Shown: piece after piece, positions 1 to 11,351 of the stretch
Layout: each line of letters begins with the position of its first letter
How positions within the stretch are numbered: the first letter of the stretch is position 1
Source of the DNA: Candidatus Zhuqueibacterota bacterium
Lineage (GTDB): Bacteria; Zhuqueibacterota; QNDG01; JABMRT01
Direction of reading: 5' to 3'
DNA length: 64,000 bases
Assembly: GCA_013202295.1 (NCBI GenBank)
Contig: JABMRT010000093.1
Location: 1-64,000, forward strand
The notes under the pieces: model-generated
Databases searched by the model: none
Told to the model about the DNA's origin: nothing
Seen by the model: the letters and a program-made list of their open reading frames with translations, nothing else
Position numbers and translations under genes: made by a program

Positions 1-16
1 GATTTGAAAACTGCAT
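1..16 (-). CDS. Start of a divergent gene, cut by the window edge
   Basis: On the - strand an ATG at position 16 is preceded by a good Shine-Dalgarno sequence (AAAGGAG, 29 down to 23). Only five codons (MQFSN) lie inside the window, so the product cannot be named. The gene would be transcribed away from rho. It is inferred only from the start codon and its ribosome binding site. Confidence 0.4.
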
Positions 17-755
17 GACGAGCTCCTTTCGTTATGTGATAAATATGAACGGGATATTCATATTTTACTGATGGAAAGGCACATTTTAAAGTTAAATTAC
101 TGTTTTAATCAATATAGAAATCGTTAACCTCAAATTAATTTTTTTATTACAGGATATGTGCTCACTTAACCCCATTTCAGCCAAAGATGACGCACACCTA
201 TGTGTGCAGAGATGATCAATTCAGAACTGAACATTTTACTAAATTGTCATACATTATACAAAACCCTTGACAAACATGATTTTTTTCTGTAATTTCATCC
301 GGATCAATAAAGACGATGTGCCAACACGGAAATGTATATCAGTAAAATCGTTCCAGCACTAAAAGCTCCAAAAACTCATTAACTGAATATCTATCCTATC
401 CAAAATACATCGTATGAATAGTCATTTGAAATTTGTTGTATCTTTTTTTGTATTGCATCACTACATGTGACAGGTGGCATTTATCTGTCATATAAGAACC
501 ATCTCTGATTCTGACAGAGCGTACATCATTTTGAAAATAACATAATCCACGTCAGAACAGAAAGCGAGGCTCGTAAAAACAAATAAAACACACAGATTGT
601 CACACAGAACAATCCTTCAAACAGTTTTTCAATCCGCAAATCGAGCGGCTTTAATATAACCATTAAAGAAAATTTATAAAAATACGTCAAATAATCAGTC
701 GGCCCTGCAAGGGCAATTTCTGAATTATATGATTATTGAATGAGGAGGCATCTCA
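17..755. other. Long AT-rich intergenic region between a divergent gene and rho
   Basis: About 740 bp without a convincing reading frame. It holds a small hairpin (GCACAC at 192-197 pairing with GTGTGC at 202-207), a promoter-like pair at 267-295, and a second hairpin (GCCCT at 702-706, AGGGC at 710-714) just before the rho ribosome binding site. No tRNA or riboswitch was recognised. The long leader would suit the known autoregulation of rho genes, but this is inference. Confidence 0.5.
267..295 (+). promoter_or_regulatory. Candidate sigma70-like promoter upstream of rho
   Basis: TTGACA at 267-272 and TAATTT at 290-295 are separated by 17 bases. The rho start lies about 460 bp downstream, giving a long 5' leader. 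Promoter consensus differs in parts of the FCB group, so the match is only suggestive. Confidence 0.3.
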
Positions 756-2003
756 ATGCATATTGTCGAATTACAGACAATGAAAATTTCTGAACTTTCC
801 GATCTGGCGCAGGAAATGGATGTGCCAGGATATAGCGGACTTCGAAAACAGGAATTAATTTTTAAAATCCTTGAGACACAGACCGAGAAGGATGGTAACA
901 TCTTCTCCGAAGGGGTACTCGAAATCCTGCCGGATGGGTATGGATTTCTACGCAGCTCGGATACCAACTATCTGCCCGGCCCGGATGACATATATGTGTC
1001 GCCGTCACAGATCAAACGATTCAGTCTGCGCACCGGGGATATTGTTTCAGGACAAATCAGACCGCCAAAAGACAACGAGCGTTTCTTTGCCCTGATCAAG
1101 GTGGAAGCGATCAATTATGAAGATCCGGAAGAGGCAAAATCCAAAATCCTCTTTGACAACCTGACACCTCTTTATCCTGATGAAAAGATCAATCTCGAAA
1201 TCAACTCAAAAGATTACACTACACGCGTCATGGATTTACTCACACCGATTGGCAAGGGCCAACGCGGCCTGATCGTAGCCCAGCCCCGGACCGGTAAAAC
1301 CATTGTTCTTCAAAAGATTGCCAATGCCATCACTAAGAATCATCCGGAATGCAAGTTAATTGTACTGCTGATTGATGAGCGCCCGGAAGAAGTGACGGAC
1401 ATGAAGCGTTCTGTAAAAGCAGAGGTGGTAAGTTCGACTTTTGACGAGCCGGCAGAACGACATGTACAAGTTGCAGATATGGTTCTTGAGAAGGCGAAAC
1501 GTCTCGTGGAGTATGGTCATGATGTCGTAATTCTTCTGGATTCCATCACACGTTTGGCGCGTGCTCACAATACGGTTGTGCCTCATTCCGGTAAAATTCT
1601 CTCCGGTGGTGTGGATTCAAACGCACTGCATCGGCCGAAACGTTTCTTCGGCGCAGCCCGAAATGTCGAAGAAGGTGGTAGTCTGACCATCATGGCCACC
1701 GCCCTGATCGATACGGGCAGCCGCATGGATGAAGTCATCTTCGAAGAGTTTAAGGGTACGGGTAATATGGAATTGCAATTGAACCGGGCGCTCTCTGACA
1801 GGCGTATCTTCCCGGCTATTGATATCAACAAATCCGGCACTCGTAAAGAAGAACTGCTCTTAACAGACAAAGAGCTTAGCCGGATCTGGGTTCTGCGCAA
1901 ACTGTTAAACGAACTCAATATGACCGAAGCCATGGAATTCCTGTTGGAAAAACTGCGCAACACAAGAAACAACAAAGAATTCATCATGTCCATGAATTCA
2001 TAA
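756..2003 (+). CDS. rho: Transcription termination factor Rho
   Basis: Hexameric RNA-dependent ATPase that ends transcription at Rho-dependent sites. The 415-residue length matches the family. An N-terminal SAP-like Rho_N segment (about 1-42) is followed by the RNA-binding cold-shock-like domain with GYGFLR at 61-66, then the RecA-type motor. Walker A AQPRTGKT is at 175-182 and Walker [12 protein letters not shown] at 256-266. A strong ribosome binding site (GAGGAGG) precedes the ATG. rpmE, the yqhQ-like gene and prfA follow on the same strand. The 5' leader is unusually long (about 740 bp to the divergent gene), which leaves room for the autoregulation known for rho. Confidence 0.98.
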   Translation: MHIVELQTMKISELSDLAQEMDVPGYSGLRKQELIFKILETQTEKDGNIFSEGVLEILPDGYGFLRSSDTNYLPGPDDIYVSPSQIKRFSLRTGDIVSGQIRPPKDNERFFALIKVEAINYEDPEEAKSKILFDNLTPLYPDEKINLEINSKDYTTRVMDLLTPIGKGQRGLIVAQPRTGKTIVLQKIANAITKNHPECKLIVLLIDERPEEVTDMKRSVKAEVVSSTFDEPAERHVQVADMVLEKAKRLVEYGHDVVILLDSITRLARAHNTVVPHSGKILSGGVDSNALHRPKRFFGAARNVEEGGSLTIMATALIDTGSRMDEVIFEEFKGTGNMELQLNRALSDRRIFPAIDINKSGTRKEELLLTDKELSRIWVLRKLLNELNMTEAMEFLLEKLRNTRNNKEFIMSMNS

Positions 2004-2106
2004 ATGCAATTATAATTAAAATGGATGTGGACTTTTTTCTTGCATTCAATCCATCATTTCATTATATTTTTGATCGCGTTTAGTAATGACGATCGGAGGA
2101 AATAAA

Positions 2107-2346
2107 TTGAAGAACGATATACATCCTGAATATAAAGAAGCGTCAATAGTCTGCGCCTGTGGCAACTCCTTCACAACAAGGACGACTGTGGGTGATGTAC
2201 ATATTGAAATCTGCTCGGCATGCCATCCTTTCTTTACCGGAAAGCAGAAACTGGTGGATACAGCCGGCCGCGTAGAAAAATTCCGACGTAAATATAAACT
2301 GGAAAATAAAGACGCTGCTGAAGAGAAGACTACAAAATCAGAATAG
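2107..2346 (+). CDS. rpmE: 50S ribosomal protein L31 (zinc-binding type), TTG start
   Basis: Protein of the large ribosomal subunit. The product begins KNDIHPEY after the initiator, the usual L31 N-terminus, and carries CAC and CSAC, the four cysteines of the zinc-ribbon form. An in-frame ATG at 2086 would add seven unusual residues. The TTG at 2107 sits seven bases after a perfect GGAGGA (2095-2100) and gives the family's normal N-terminus, so I chose it. The 79-residue length is normal. The C-terminus has a short lysine/glutamate-rich tail. A strong intrinsic terminator follows. Confidence 0.93.
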   Translation: MKNDIHPEYKEASIVCACGNSFTTRTTVGDVHIEICSACHPFFTGKQKLVDTAGRVEKFRRKYKLENKDAAEEKTTKSE

Positions 2347-2362
2347 CCCCCTTTTCTACAAG

Positions 2363-2406
2363 AAAAGCGGAATACCAGCCTGCGGGACTGTTATTCCGCT
2401 TTTTTC
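2363..2406 (+). terminator. Rho-independent terminator after rpmE
   Basis: AAAAGCGGAATA pairs with TATTCCGCTTTT across a GC-containing loop and runs into a T tract. It separates rpmE from the yqhQ-like gene. Confidence 0.85.
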
Positions 2407-2426
2407 TTAAATGGAAACCTTGATAC

Positions 2427-3362
2427 ATGACAAAAGAAAATAAAACGATTAAAGTAGGCGGACAGGCAGTCATCGAAGGTGTGATGATGCGATCTCCGGA
2501 GTTTGTTGCTGTTGCGGTACGTAAACCGGATGATCAAATTGTTGTAAAAAAAGACCCTTTTGTGTCGTTAACCAAGAAAGTCCGTATTCTGGGACTGCCG
2601 CTAATTCGCGGCGGTGTGGTTCTGATCGAATCGCTTGTGCTTGGAATTCGCGCGTTAAATTTCTCAAGTGAAGTCGCCATGGCCGAAGTGGAAGACGAAA
2701 AGAAAAAGGACAAACCCAAATCAGACAGCCAAAACAAACTTCTTTTGGCTGGCACTCTGATTATGTCTATGGGGCTGGGATTTGTTCTCTTCTTTTATGT
2801 GCCACTCCTTCTGACTGAATGGACAGGTGTGAAAGACGGTGTGCTCTTTAATTTAATCGACGGCGGCATTCGAATGACTATCTTCCTCCTCTACCTCATA
2901 CTGATCAGTTTATGGAAAGAGATCCAACGCATCTTCGCCTATCACGGCGCGGAACACAAATCCATCTTCGCGTTTGAAGCAGGTCAGCCATTAACCGTTG
3001 GGGATGTAAAGCCATTTACAACACATCATCCGCGTTGCGGTACCAGCTTTCTTCTGGTGGTCATGATGGTTTCAATCCTTGTCTTCATCACACTTGGCCG
3101 GCCCGATCAGATCACGGATCGGTTGATCCGGTTTTTATTCATCCCTGTGATAGGTGGCATTTCATACGAAGTCATTCAGTTTTCAACCAAAAAATGGGGA
3201 CGATGGATTGCTTCTACCCTCACCGCTCCCGGCCTTTGGCTTCAGCGCATCACAACGAAAGAGCCGGATGACAAACAGCTCGAAGTTGCGCTCGTTGCGC
3301 TCAAGGCGTCCCTGGGCATGAAATTAGATCCTTCAGTAGAATTGTGGACCAAAACAGTCTGA
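2427..3362 (+). CDS. yqhQ: DUF1385 family membrane protein (YqhQ-like)
   Basis: The N-terminus VGGQAVIEGVMMRSPE is the hallmark of the DUF1385 family, a membrane protein of unknown function often found beside rpmE and prfA. The 311 residues include hydrophobic segments near 100-130, 145-165, 205-225 and 235-255. The conserved YHGAEHKSIFAFE and HPRCGTSF histidine/cysteine motifs lie in the second half and suggest a metal or redox site. The stop codon abuts the prfA start with no gap, so the two are probably co-translated. The biochemical role is unknown. Confidence 0.9.
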   Translation: MTKENKTIKVGGQAVIEGVMMRSPEFVAVAVRKPDDQIVVKKDPFVSLTKKVRILGLPLIRGGVVLIESLVLGIRALNFSSEVAMAEVEDEKKKDKPKSDSQNKLLLAGTLIMSMGLGFVLFFYVPLLLTEWTGVKDGVLFNLIDGGIRMTIFLLYLILISLWKEIQRIFAYHGAEHKSIFAFEAGQPLTVGDVKPFTTHHPRCGTSFLLVVMMVSILVFITLGRPDQITDRLIRFLFIPVIGGISYEVIQFSTKKWGRWIASTLTAPGLWLQRITTKEPDDKQLEVALVALKASLGMKLDPSVELWTKTV

Positions 3363-4457
3363 ATGGATTATATGGCTGAAAAAAATCACATGATGGATAA
3401 AATCGAGCGTCTGCTGGCCCAAATCCAGGAGATTGAAAAAGATCTCGAAAATCCGGATATCCTAAAGAACACTCAGGAATTGACGCGTCTTTCTATAGAA
3501 CACAAATCCTTAACACCAGTGGTGCAAAAAGCAAAATTGTATCAGAGCGTGATGGAGCAGATTCAGGAGGCGCGGGAAATTCTGGACTCCGCATCGGAAG
3601 CAGACATGAAAGAACTGGCGCGCGAGGATCTGGAAGAGAATGAATCCCGGCTTGAGGTGTTGGAGCAAGAACTTAAACTCATGCTCATCCCCAAAGATCC
3701 GAATGATTCGAAAAACGCCATTATGGAAATCCGCGCAGGTACAGGCGGTGAAGAAGCCGCGCTTTTCGCTGGCGATCTATACCGGATGTACTCAAAATAT
3801 ATCGAAAAGCAGGGATGGAAAGCAGAGACCCTGAGCTCAAATCCAACCGGTTTGGGTGGATTTAAAGAGGTTACATTCGCTGTATCCGGAGAAATGGCTT
3901 ATGGACGAATGAAATATGAAAGCGGTGTGCATCGCGTGCAGCGCGTGCCTGCAACCGAAACCAGCGGTCGCGTCCACACTTCAGCCGCTTCAGTTGTAGT
4001 TTTGACGGAAGCTGCGGACATGGACATCGAGATCGATCCCAATGATTTGCGCGTGGATGTGTTTCGTTCATCCGGACCGGGTGGACAGAGCGTGAACACG
4101 ACGGATTCGGCCGTGCGCATCACACATCAGCCAACCGGTTTGGTCGTCACCTGTCAGGACGAAAAATCACAGCACAAAAACAAAGCGAAGGCATTCAAAG
4201 TTCTGCGCGCCCGGCTATATGATCTCAAGCAGAAGGCGGAAGAAGAAAAACTTGCCAAGAGCAGGCGGTCCATGATCGGCTCAGGCGATCGCAGCGCGAA
4301 AATTCGAACATACAATTATCCTCAAGGCAGAGTCACAGATCATCGCATTAATTTGACACTCTACCGCCTTCAGGAAATTCTGACTGGCGATCTGGATGAG
4401 ACCATTGAAAAACTTCAAGTGGCTGATAGAAATGAAAGGTTGAAAGCTGAGAAGTGA
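3363..4457 (+). CDS. prfA: Peptide chain release factor 1
   Basis: Recognises UAA and UAG stop codons and triggers peptide release. The 364-residue protein shows the RF1 anticodon-like PAT tripeptide in [10 protein letters not shown] and the catalytic GGQ loop in [12 protein letters not shown], where the glutamine is normally methylated by PrmC. The ATG at 3363 directly follows the upstream stop. In-frame ATGs at 3372 and near 3390 are alternative starts, since none has a clear ribosome binding site. prmC, a common neighbour, is not found downstream. Confidence 0.97.
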   Translation: MDYMAEKNHMMDKIERLLAQIQEIEKDLENPDILKNTQELTRLSIEHKSLTPVVQKAKLYQSVMEQIQEAREILDSASEADMKELAREDLEENESRLEVLEQELKLMLIPKDPNDSKNAIMEIRAGTGGEEAALFAGDLYRMYSKYIEKQGWKAETLSSNPTGLGGFKEVTFAVSGEMAYGRMKYESGVHRVQRVPATETSGRVHTSAASVVVLTEAADMDIEIDPNDLRVDVFRSSGPGGQSVNTTDSAVRITHQPTGLVVTCQDEKSQHKNKAKAFKVLRARLYDLKQKAEEEKLAKSRRSMIGSGDRSAKIRTYNYPQGRVTDHRINLTLYRLQEILTGDLDETIEKLQVADRNERLKAEK

Positions 4458-4625
4458 GGTTCTGTTTTTTTGTGGACACAAGAACTTCCCTTCTTTCATT
4501 TTAATTGATTGAGGGGCTTTTTTTTGGGTGCGTGGAAAGGCGGATGTGGTTTTCCTTGAATAACAGATGGGGTTTTGGTATATTAACCTGATTGTTTTCA
4601 CAGATTTGATGAGGCAGGTAAAATC

Positions 4626-5315
4626 ATGAAAATTTCATGGAAAAAACAGGGAATTCTTCTGCTCCACATTCTGTTGTGGATGTCGATGACAAGCTGCTCC
4701 GCCGTGTCTCAGCAAGTTGTTGAATCTGAAAGCACCTTACCCTCCGGCCAGAGAAAAGTGGATAATTTCCCCATTCTGCGCATTGGGGACATTCCGGAGC
4801 TGGACGAAGAAAACTGGTCTCTCACCGTGACCGGCACTATTGAGGATTCGGCTACCTTTACCTATAATCAAATTTTGGATCTGGATACTGTCCAGGTCTT
4901 ATCGGACTTTCATTGCGTGACAGGCTGGTCACATCAGAAGAATCGCTGGACCGGTGTGCTGATTCGCACCTTTTTGGAGCAGATCAAGTTGAATGCGGAT
5001 GCTAAATTTCTGTCATTCCTCGCAGCGGACGGGTACAGCACTTCCCTGCCAATCTCGGAATGTTTGAGTGGCGTGGATATGCTCGCATTTCGCTGGGAAG
5101 GCAAACGACTCGACAATAAATTGGGTGGACCCATCCGGGCTGTCATACCGGAGAAATACGGATACAAGAGCGCCATGTGGCTTACAGAAATCCGGGTAAC
5201 TGTAGATGAAGAGCTGGGATATTGGGAAAAACGTGGATATAACAATTCGGCCGATCCAAAGAAGGAAGAACGTATGGATGAACATCCAACCGTGAACTCG
5301 AACGGAGAACATTAA
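4626..5315 (+). CDS. Sulfite oxidase/YedY-like molybdopterin-binding lipoprotein
   Basis: A 229-residue protein with a lipoprotein signal peptide (hydrophobic stretch, then MTSC), so it is predicted to be membrane-anchored outside the cytoplasm. The mature part is an oxidoreductase molybdopterin-binding domain. DFHCVTGW contains the cysteine expected to ligate molybdenum, and GGPIRAVIPEKYGYKSAMW is the typical second half of the fold. YedY homologues pair with a heme membrane subunit, but none is encoded next to this gene. The natural substrate cannot be read from sequence. The C-terminal tail is charged and probably disordered. Confidence 0.85.
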   Translation: MKISWKKQGILLLHILLWMSMTSCSAVSQQVVESESTLPSGQRKVDNFPILRIGDIPELDEENWSLTVTGTIEDSATFTYNQILDLDTVQVLSDFHCVTGWSHQKNRWTGVLIRTFLEQIKLNADAKFLSFLAADGYSTSLPISECLSGVDMLAFRWEGKRLDNKLGGPIRAVIPEKYGYKSAMWLTEIRVTVDEELGYWEKRGYNNSADPKKEERMDEHPTVNSNGEH

Positions 5316-5345
5316 AATGATCTCCAAACGGATGGGAGATATCAA

Positions 5346-6632
5346 ATGAACGAGAATGTCGCGAGTGTGATCATGGCAGGAGGCGCGGGTTCGCGTCTTT
5401 GGCCACTGACTGAAAATCGGGCGAAACCAGCTGTACCCATCGCGGGTAAATTCAGGCTGATCGACATTCCGATCAGCAATTGTATCAATTCGGGCATTCG
5501 AAAAATGTTCGTGCTTACCCAGTTCAATTCCGTCTCATTAAACCGGCACATCACGCACACTTACTTTTTTGCTCCCTTTTCGGAAGGATTTGTTCAGATC
5601 CTTGCCGCTCAGCAAACTCCTGACAGTAAAAACTGGTATCAGGGCACTGCGGATTCAGTCCGTCAGATGTTTCGTTATTTCAATGCCAAGACCTACGATT
5701 ATCACTTGATCCTCGCAGGCGATCATCTCTATTCGATGGATTACAGCAAGCTCATTGAGTTTCACAAGGAAAAAGGCGCCGATATCACAGTCGGCGTACT
5801 GCCTGTCGTTAAGGAACAGGCATCGGGATTTGGAATCCTGAAGATGAATGACAAATCGATCATCACGGATTTCATCGAAAAGCCGAAAGAGGACAAAGAG
5901 CTTGACCCCTATCACGCGCCGCCGGACTGGATGCGAAAGTTGGGATTCGATCCGGATGAAACCCCCTTTATCGGATCCATGGGTATTTATGTTTTCAACC
6001 GCAAAGTATTGGAAGATGTGCTGACTGAATGTGAACATGAAGATTTCGGCAAGGGTGTCATCCCCTATGCGATTCGCCATAAAAAAGTATTTGGATATTT
6101 GTTCGACGGCTATTGGGAAGACATCGGAACCATTGGATCCTTTTTTCAAACCATGATGGACCTGGTCAGCCCCATGCCGAAATTTAATTTTTACGAGAGC
6201 AAGCGTCCGATCTATACTCGGCCGCGTTACCTGCCCGGCGCCAAAGTGGCGGGATGCCATATCTGCCGATCCATCATCAATGAAGGGGCCATCCTGGAAG
6301 AATCCTTTATCGAGGATTCCATGATCGGTATTCGAGGGCGGATTCACACGGGTGCGAAAGTACTTCACTCTGTGGTCATGGGCGCGGATTATTATGAAAC
6401 CGCGGAGGATCTGGAAGAGAATCTGGTGCTCGGACGGCCCGCTGTGGGGATTGGAAAAGACAGTGTGATCGAGAGAGCTATTATTGACAAAAACGCACGG
6501 CTGGGCGATGGTGTACAGATTCTTGACAGGAATCGTGCGGAGGAAGTCCGGGAATCGAACTATGTCATCCGGGACGGCATTGTAATCATTCCGAAGAATG
6601 CAATCATTCCGGCTGGCACAATCATAGGATAA
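5346..6632 (+). CDS. glgC: Glucose-1-phosphate adenylyltransferase
   Basis: Makes ADP-glucose from glucose 1-phosphate and ATP, the committed step of bacterial glycogen synthesis. The N-terminal [20 protein letters not shown] is the pyrophosphorylase signature with the usual arginine and lysine. Later [10 protein letters not shown] and FIEKPKE mark the sugar-nucleotide site. The C-terminal third is a left-handed beta-helix of hexapeptide repeats, where allosteric effectors bind in this family. The 428-residue length is normal. No other glg gene is nearby; carA follows after five bases, so the gene may be co-transcribed with it. Confidence 0.96.
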   Translation: MNENVASVIMAGGAGSRLWPLTENRAKPAVPIAGKFRLIDIPISNCINSGIRKMFVLTQFNSVSLNRHITHTYFFAPFSEGFVQILAAQQTPDSKNWYQGTADSVRQMFRYFNAKTYDYHLILAGDHLYSMDYSKLIEFHKEKGADITVGVLPVVKEQASGFGILKMNDKSIITDFIEKPKEDKELDPYHAPPDWMRKLGFDPDETPFIGSMGIYVFNRKVLEDVLTECEHEDFGKGVIPYAIRHKKVFGYLFDGYWEDIGTIGSFFQTMMDLVSPMPKFNFYESKRPIYTRPRYLPGAKVAGCHICRSIINEGAILEESFIEDSMIGIRGRIHTGAKVLHSVVMGADYYETAEDLEENLVLGRPAVGIGKDSVIERAIIDKNARLGDGVQILDRNRAEEVRESNYVIRDGIVIIPKNAIIPAGTIIG

Positions 6633-6637
6633 AATAA

Positions 6638-7759
6638 ATGCGAGCAGTTTTGCTACTCGAAGATGGAACCTTGTTTGAAGGCGATGGATTCGGAGCAAAA
6701 ACCACAGCGATTGGTGAAGTAGTTTTCAATACCGGTATGACCGGATATCAGGAGATTCTCACCGATCCTTCCTATAAAGGTCAGATTGTCACCATGACCT
6801 ATCCACATATTGGCAATTACGGGATCAATGCAGAAGACATGGAATCTCTCAAACCCCACGTGGAAGGATATGTGGTCAGAGAGCTTTGCCGTGCGCCGAG
6901 TAATTACCGATCTACCGGTTCGCTGAATGATTATCTCAAAGAACACAACATCCCGGGAATAGAGCAGATTGACACAAGGATGCTCACTCGGCATATCCGG
7001 TCTAAAGGAAGTATGATGGGTGTTCTGTGTGCTGAGGATCGCAAGCTGGAAGATCTGAAAGTTGAACTGGCAGCCCATCCTCAGATTGAGGGACGCGATC
7101 TCGTACAATACGTGACTGTGGAAGAACAGCAGGTTTGGGAAGTCTCCACACCCCAGAACTGGTATTATGAAAATCTGACGGACGAAGCGCAATCCACCCA
7201 TCACGTAGTGGCCTACGATTTTGGAATCAAGCACAATATCCTGCGCCTACTCACTTCATTTGGAATGAAAGTCACGGTCGTAACCGCTTCTACTCCGGCT
7301 GAAAGGGTAATGGAAATGCAGCCGGATGGGGTGTTTCTCTCGAACGGCCCTGGCGATCCCACAGCAGTGGATTATGCGGTTCGGAATGTGAAGGAACTGA
7401 TCGGAAAGGTTCCTATATTCGGGATTTGCCTCGGCCATCAGATTTTAGGATTGGCTATCGGCGCGAAAACCTATAAACTGAAATTCGGACACCATGGCTG
7501 CAATCATCCTGTGAAGCGGTTGGAGACCGGAGAAATTGAAATCACCTCGCAGAACCATAACTTTGCAGTTGATCCGGATTCACTCAAAGGCACTGGCATG
7601 GAAATCACACATGTCAATTTGAATGATAAAACCATTGAAGGTGTCCGGCATAAGGAACTGCCGATCTTCTCCGTGCAATGTCACCCCGAAGCCAGCCCCG
7701 GCCCCCATGATTCGCTGTATCTTTTTAGGACGTTTAAGAAAATGATGCAGAATGCATAA
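6638..7759 (+). CDS. carA: Carbamoyl-phosphate synthase small (glutaminase) subunit
   Basis: Hydrolyses glutamine and channels ammonia to CarB for arginine and pyrimidine synthesis. The 373 residues comprise the N-terminal CPSase domain (about 1-140) and a class I glutamine amidotransferase domain. The nucleophile is C264 in FGICLGHQ, and the histidine and glutamate of the triad are in QCHPEASPG. carB follows about 330 bp downstream on the same strand, an unusually wide gap for this pair, and the gap carries several hairpins. Confidence 0.97.
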   Translation: MRAVLLLEDGTLFEGDGFGAKTTAIGEVVFNTGMTGYQEILTDPSYKGQIVTMTYPHIGNYGINAEDMESLKPHVEGYVVRELCRAPSNYRSTGSLNDYLKEHNIPGIEQIDTRMLTRHIRSKGSMMGVLCAEDRKLEDLKVELAAHPQIEGRDLVQYVTVEEQQVWEVSTPQNWYYENLTDEAQSTHHVVAYDFGIKHNILRLLTSFGMKVTVVTASTPAERVMEMQPDGVFLSNGPGDPTAVDYAVRNVKELIGKVPIFGICLGHQILGLAIGAKTYKLKFGHHGCNHPVKRLETGEIEITSQNHNFAVDPDSLKGTGMEITHVNLNDKTIEGVRHKELPIFSVQCHPEASPGPHDSLYLFRTFKKMMQNA

Positions 7760-8089
7760 TATGGTGTGGTGTGGTGTGGAATGGAATCGCCTTTTCGAGC
7801 ATACATTGATGTTCACTAGCATCGTTATGCAGAAGAGGGGCTTACTTTCCGGATTCTTTTCCCCGGAAAGTCCAGGTGGTCGGGAAGTGTGGATTGAACG
7901 TTTCATTATGTGTAAGAACATAAATGATCGGGCGCTTCCGAAAAGGCATGTTTTTTTTGTCTTCTACAAGAGGGGATATTAAAAATTGATCCCGCAAAGC
8001 GGGAGTACTTTTATTTGCGCCAAAGAAAAGTACATCATTTATGTTCAATAATAAAGATTGTCAACCATATAAATTAATAAACGGATACT
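7760..8089. other. carA-carB intergenic region with three hairpins
   Basis: No convincing gene. It begins with a short run of GGTGT units (about 7763-7778). Three stem-loops follow: 9-bp arms at 7844-7852 and 7863-7871, CCCGC/GCGGG at 7991-8003, and the 29-base palindrome at 8005-8033. A 76-residue open frame across the region has no recognisable content. Confidence 0.6.
8005..8033. repeat. REP-like palindrome with 13-base arms
   Basis: GTACTTTTATTTG (8005-8017) and CAAAGAAAAGTAC (8021-8033) are inverted repeats with one mismatch around a CGC loop. There is no T tract after it in either direction, so it is not a simple terminator. Palindromes of this kind recur in some bacterial genomes. Only one copy was noticed here. 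Confidence 0.6.
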
Positions 8090-11000
8090 ATGCCCAAACG
8101 TACCGACATTAAAAAAATTATAATTATAGGATCAGGCCCTATTGTGATTGGTCAGGCCTGCGAATTCGACTACTCCGGCACACAGGCCATGAAGGCCCTG
8201 AAGAAACTGGGATACACGACCATTCTAGTGAATTCCAATCCCGCAACCATTATGACCGATCCGGAACTGTCGGACAGAACCTATGTCGAGCCCCTCACAG
8301 TCGATACCGTGGAAAAGATTATCCGGAAAGAAAAACCGGATGCATTGCTCCCCACCATGGGCGGTCAAACTGCTTTGAATATCACGGTGGGGTTGGCCAA
8401 ATCCGGATTCCTCAAGGAACAGGGAGTGATACTAATCGGAGCACAGCTTGAAGCGATTCAAAAGGCTGAGGATCGCGAACTCTTCAAGGATGCGATGATC
8501 AAGATCGGACTGGATTTGCCCAAGGGCGGGTTTGCACACACAGTAGATGAGGCAATGGATCTGGTGAAGTTGGTGGGCTTTCCCGCTATAATTCGCCCTG
8601 CGTATACACTCGGAGGCACGGGCGGCAGCATTGCTTATAATGTTGAGGAATATCGCGAACAAATCCGCTGGGGTCTTGACTGCAGTCCGATCGGTGAAGT
8701 ACTCATCGAAGAGTCGATTATCGGATGGAAAGAATTCGAACTCGAAGTCATGCGCGATCTGAAGGACAATGTGGTCATTATTTGTTCCATCGAGAATCTG
8801 GACGCGATGGGAGTTCATACCGGGGATTCAATCACCGTCGCACCGATCCAGACGCTGACAGATCGTGAATATCAGCTCATGCGGGATGCATCGGTAGCAA
8901 TTATCCGTGAAATTGGCGTGGAAACGGGTGGATCCAACATTCAATTCGGTGTGGATCCAAAGACGGGCAGGATGGTCGTGATTGAGATGAATCCGCGTGT
9001 GTCGCGCAGCTCAGCACTCGCCTCCAAAGCCACGGGATTCCCTATCGCAAAGATCGCTGCGCAACTGGCTGTGGGATTGACGCTGGATGAGATTATGAAT
9101 GACATCACAGGTAAAACCCCGGCGTCATTCGAACCCACCATCGATTATGTGGTATGTAAAATACCGCGTTGGAACTTTGAAAAATTCCCCCAAACAAAAC
9201 CCCTTCTCGGCACGCAGATGAAATCCGTGGGCGAAACCATGGCCATCGGACGCACTTTTAAGGAAGCCTTTCAAAAAGGTCTTCGTTCATTGGAGAACGA
9301 TGTCTATGGATTGGAATTTGATCGCGAAGTGACTCAGGGGGAGATGGAGGAAAATCTAAAGTTTCCAACCGATCAGCGCATCTTTTACCTTGCCGAAGCC
9401 ATGCGGCGCGGCATGATGCTGGAGAAGCTCTATAAACTGACCGGGATTGATCCATGGTTTTTGAGTCAAATTCAATCCATCATTGATGAGGAAGATCAAA
9501 TCCGCAAAAACGGTTTGAAAGCAAAAGGCGCACTATTGCGTGCTAAAAGGTCCGGTTTCTCAGACAATCGGCTTGCGGATTTAACGTTCACAACGGCGTC
9601 GGAAATCAGATCAATGCGACAAGATCAAAACTTAAAGCCGGTTTATAAAATCGTGGATACTTGCGCGGCGGAATTTGAATCGGAAACGTCGTATCTTTAC
9701 GGTACCTACGAGCAGGAAAATGAAGCCCGCAGTTCGGACCGGCCCAAAATTATTATTCTCGGCAGCGGCCCCAATCGGATCGGTCAGGGCATTGAATTCG
9801 ACTATTGCTGTGTACATGCGGTCATGGCCCTGCGCGAAGAGGGCTTCGAAACCATCATGATCAACAACAATCCTGAGACGGTTTCTACGGATTATGACAC
9901 CGCGGATAAGTTGTACTTCGAGCCCCTCACGTTTGAGGATGTGCTGCATGTCGTGGAATTTGAAAAGCCCCTGGGTGTGATTGTCCAGTTTGGAGGCCAG
10001 ACCCCGCTCAAACTGTCCAAACCATTGGAAGCGGCCGGCGTACCAATTCTGGGAACGTCACCGGAATCCATTGATCTTGCCGAAGACCGTGAACGGTTCG
10101 GTGCCCTGATTAAAAGCATGCCCATCAAGATACCTGATTGGGGTACCGCTTTCACTTTTGAAGAGGCCAAGAAAACCGCGGACCGCATCGGTTACCCCGT
10201 ACTCGTGCGCCCCTCTTATGTACTCGGCGGACGGGCCATGGAAATCGTATATGATGAGAAATCGCTGGAACGGTACATCGCTGAAGCGGCCTCCGTCTCG
10301 CCCGATCATCCGATCCTGGTGGACAAATTTCTTGAGGATACCTTCGAATTTGATGTGGACGCCATCTGCGATGGCACAGACACTCTAATCTGCGGATTCA
10401 TGCAGCATATTGAAGAAGCCGGAATTCACTCTGGGGACAGCTCTTGCGTGCTCCCGCCCTACATGATCAGCGATGAGGATTATAAATCCATTTGCGATCA
10501 GACTATTTTGCTCGCGGAGACGCTGGACGTCAAGGGTCTGATCAATGTGCAATTCGCCATGCAAGGTGGTCAGATTTATGTACTGGAAGTCAATCCCAGA
10601 GCGTCACGAACCGTACCATTCGTAAGTAAGGCAACTGGAGTGCCCTGGGCCAAGATCGCTGCCAAGGTGATAGCAGGTAAGAAATTAAAGGAATTTGACA
10701 ACCTCTCTTTGGACATGAAAAACCGTGTGGCCGTTAAATCACCCGTCTTCCCATTTATCAAATTCCCAAATGTGCAAACCTATCTCGGACCTGAGATGCG
10801 ATCCACCGGTGAGGTCATGGGCCTGGACAACGATTTCGGGGGCGCGTTTGCCAAGGCCATTATCGCGACCGGGCATACCCTGCCAATTGAAGGGAATGTC
10901 TTCATCAGCGTAAACAACAATGACAAGGATAGGGCCATTCCCATTGCCCGGCAGCTATATGAGATGGGATTCGGCATTGTGGCCACTTCAGGCACAAAGC

Positions 11001-11278
11001 AGGCTTTTCGAAAAGCAGGAATTCCATGCAAGGAAATCTATAAGGTGGATCAGGGCCGTCCGAATTCAGTGGACATGATTATCAATAAAGAAATCCATCT
11101 GATTGTCAATACACCTCTGGGCAAAGTCTCACGATTTGATGAGTATAATATCGGACGAGTGGCTCTTGCGCATCAGATTCCCTGCCTGACCACACTATCA
11201 GCAGCCTGGGCCGCAGTGAACGCCATTCGATCTCTGCAATCAGGCGAATTGTCCGTCATCGCCTTACAGGATAAATAA
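8090..11278 (+). CDS. carB: Carbamoyl-phosphate synthase large subunit
   Basis: Makes carbamoyl phosphate from bicarbonate, two ATP and ammonia delivered by CarA. The 1062-residue protein has the duplicated ATP-grasp architecture: [17 protein letters not shown] opens the first half and [17 protein letters not shown], near residue 558, opens the second. Each half ends in an EVNPR/EMNPR metal-binding motif. The last 130 residues form the MGS-like allosteric domain ([15 protein letters not shown]). Length and domain order are normal. It is separated from carA by a hairpin-rich spacer and followed by an intrinsic terminator. Confidence 0.98.
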   Translation: MPKRTDIKKIIIIGSGPIVIGQACEFDYSGTQAMKALKKLGYTTILVNSNPATIMTDPELSDRTYVEPLTVDTVEKIIRKEKPDALLPTMGGQTALNITVGLAKSGFLKEQGVILIGAQLEAIQKAEDRELFKDAMIKIGLDLPKGGFAHTVDEAMDLVKLVGFPAIIRPAYTLGGTGGSIAYNVEEYREQIRWGLDCSPIGEVLIEESIIGWKEFELEVMRDLKDNVVIICSIENLDAMGVHTGDSITVAPIQTLTDREYQLMRDASVAIIREIGVETGGSNIQFGVDPKTGRMVVIEMNPRVSRSSALASKATGFPIAKIAAQLAVGLTLDEIMNDITGKTPASFEPTIDYVVCKIPRWNFEKFPQTKPLLGTQMKSVGETMAIGRTFKEAFQKGLRSLENDVYGLEFDREVTQGEMEENLKFPTDQRIFYLAEAMRRGMMLEKLYKLTGIDPWFLSQIQSIIDEEDQIRKNGLKAKGALLRAKRSGFSDNRLADLTFTTASEIRSMRQDQNLKPVYKIVDTCAAEFESETSYLYGTYEQENEARSSDRPKIIILGSGPNRIGQGIEFDYCCVHAVMALREEGFETIMINNNPETVSTDYDTADKLYFEPLTFEDVLHVVEFEKPLGVIVQFGGQTPLKLSKPLEAAGVPILGTSPESIDLAEDRERFGALIKSMPIKIPDWGTAFTFEEAKKTADRIGYPVLVRPSYVLGGRAMEIVYDEKSLERYIAEAASVSPDHPILVDKFLEDTFEFDVDAICDGTDTLICGFMQHIEEAGIHSGDSSCVLPPYMISDEDYKSICDQTILLAETLDVKGLINVQFAMQGGQIYVLEVNPRASRTVPFVSKATGVPWAKIAAKVIAGKKLKEFDNLSLDMKNRVAVKSPVFPFIKFPNVQTYLGPEMRSTGEVMGLDNDFGGAFAKAIIATGHTLPIEGNVFISVNNNDKDRAIPIARQLYEMGFGIVATSGTKQAFRKAGIPCKEIYKVDQGRPNSVDMIINKEIHLIVNTPLGKVSRFDEYNIGRVALAHQIPCLTTLSAAWAAVNAIRSLQSGELSVIALQDK

Positions 11279-11285
11279 CGTTTAT

Positions 11286-11322
11286 ACCTCCGGGAAGAGT
11301 GAATTCTCCCTGAGGTTTTTTT
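11286..11322 (+). terminator. Rho-independent terminator after carB
   Basis: ACCTC...GGGA pairs with TCCC...GAGGT across a short AT-rich loop and is followed by seven T residues. Confidence 0.8.
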
Positions 11323-11351
11323 AGGCTCTATACTGTTTTGAGAGGGGAGAC

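Noticed and set aside
5655-6698. Long open frame (347 codons) on the - strand
   Set aside because: It lies antisense to glgC and carA, shows no family motif, and is an effect of codon use in glgC.
7752-7982. 76-codon + strand frame after carA
   Set aside because: Starts inside the carA stop region, has no recognisable content, and crosses hairpins.
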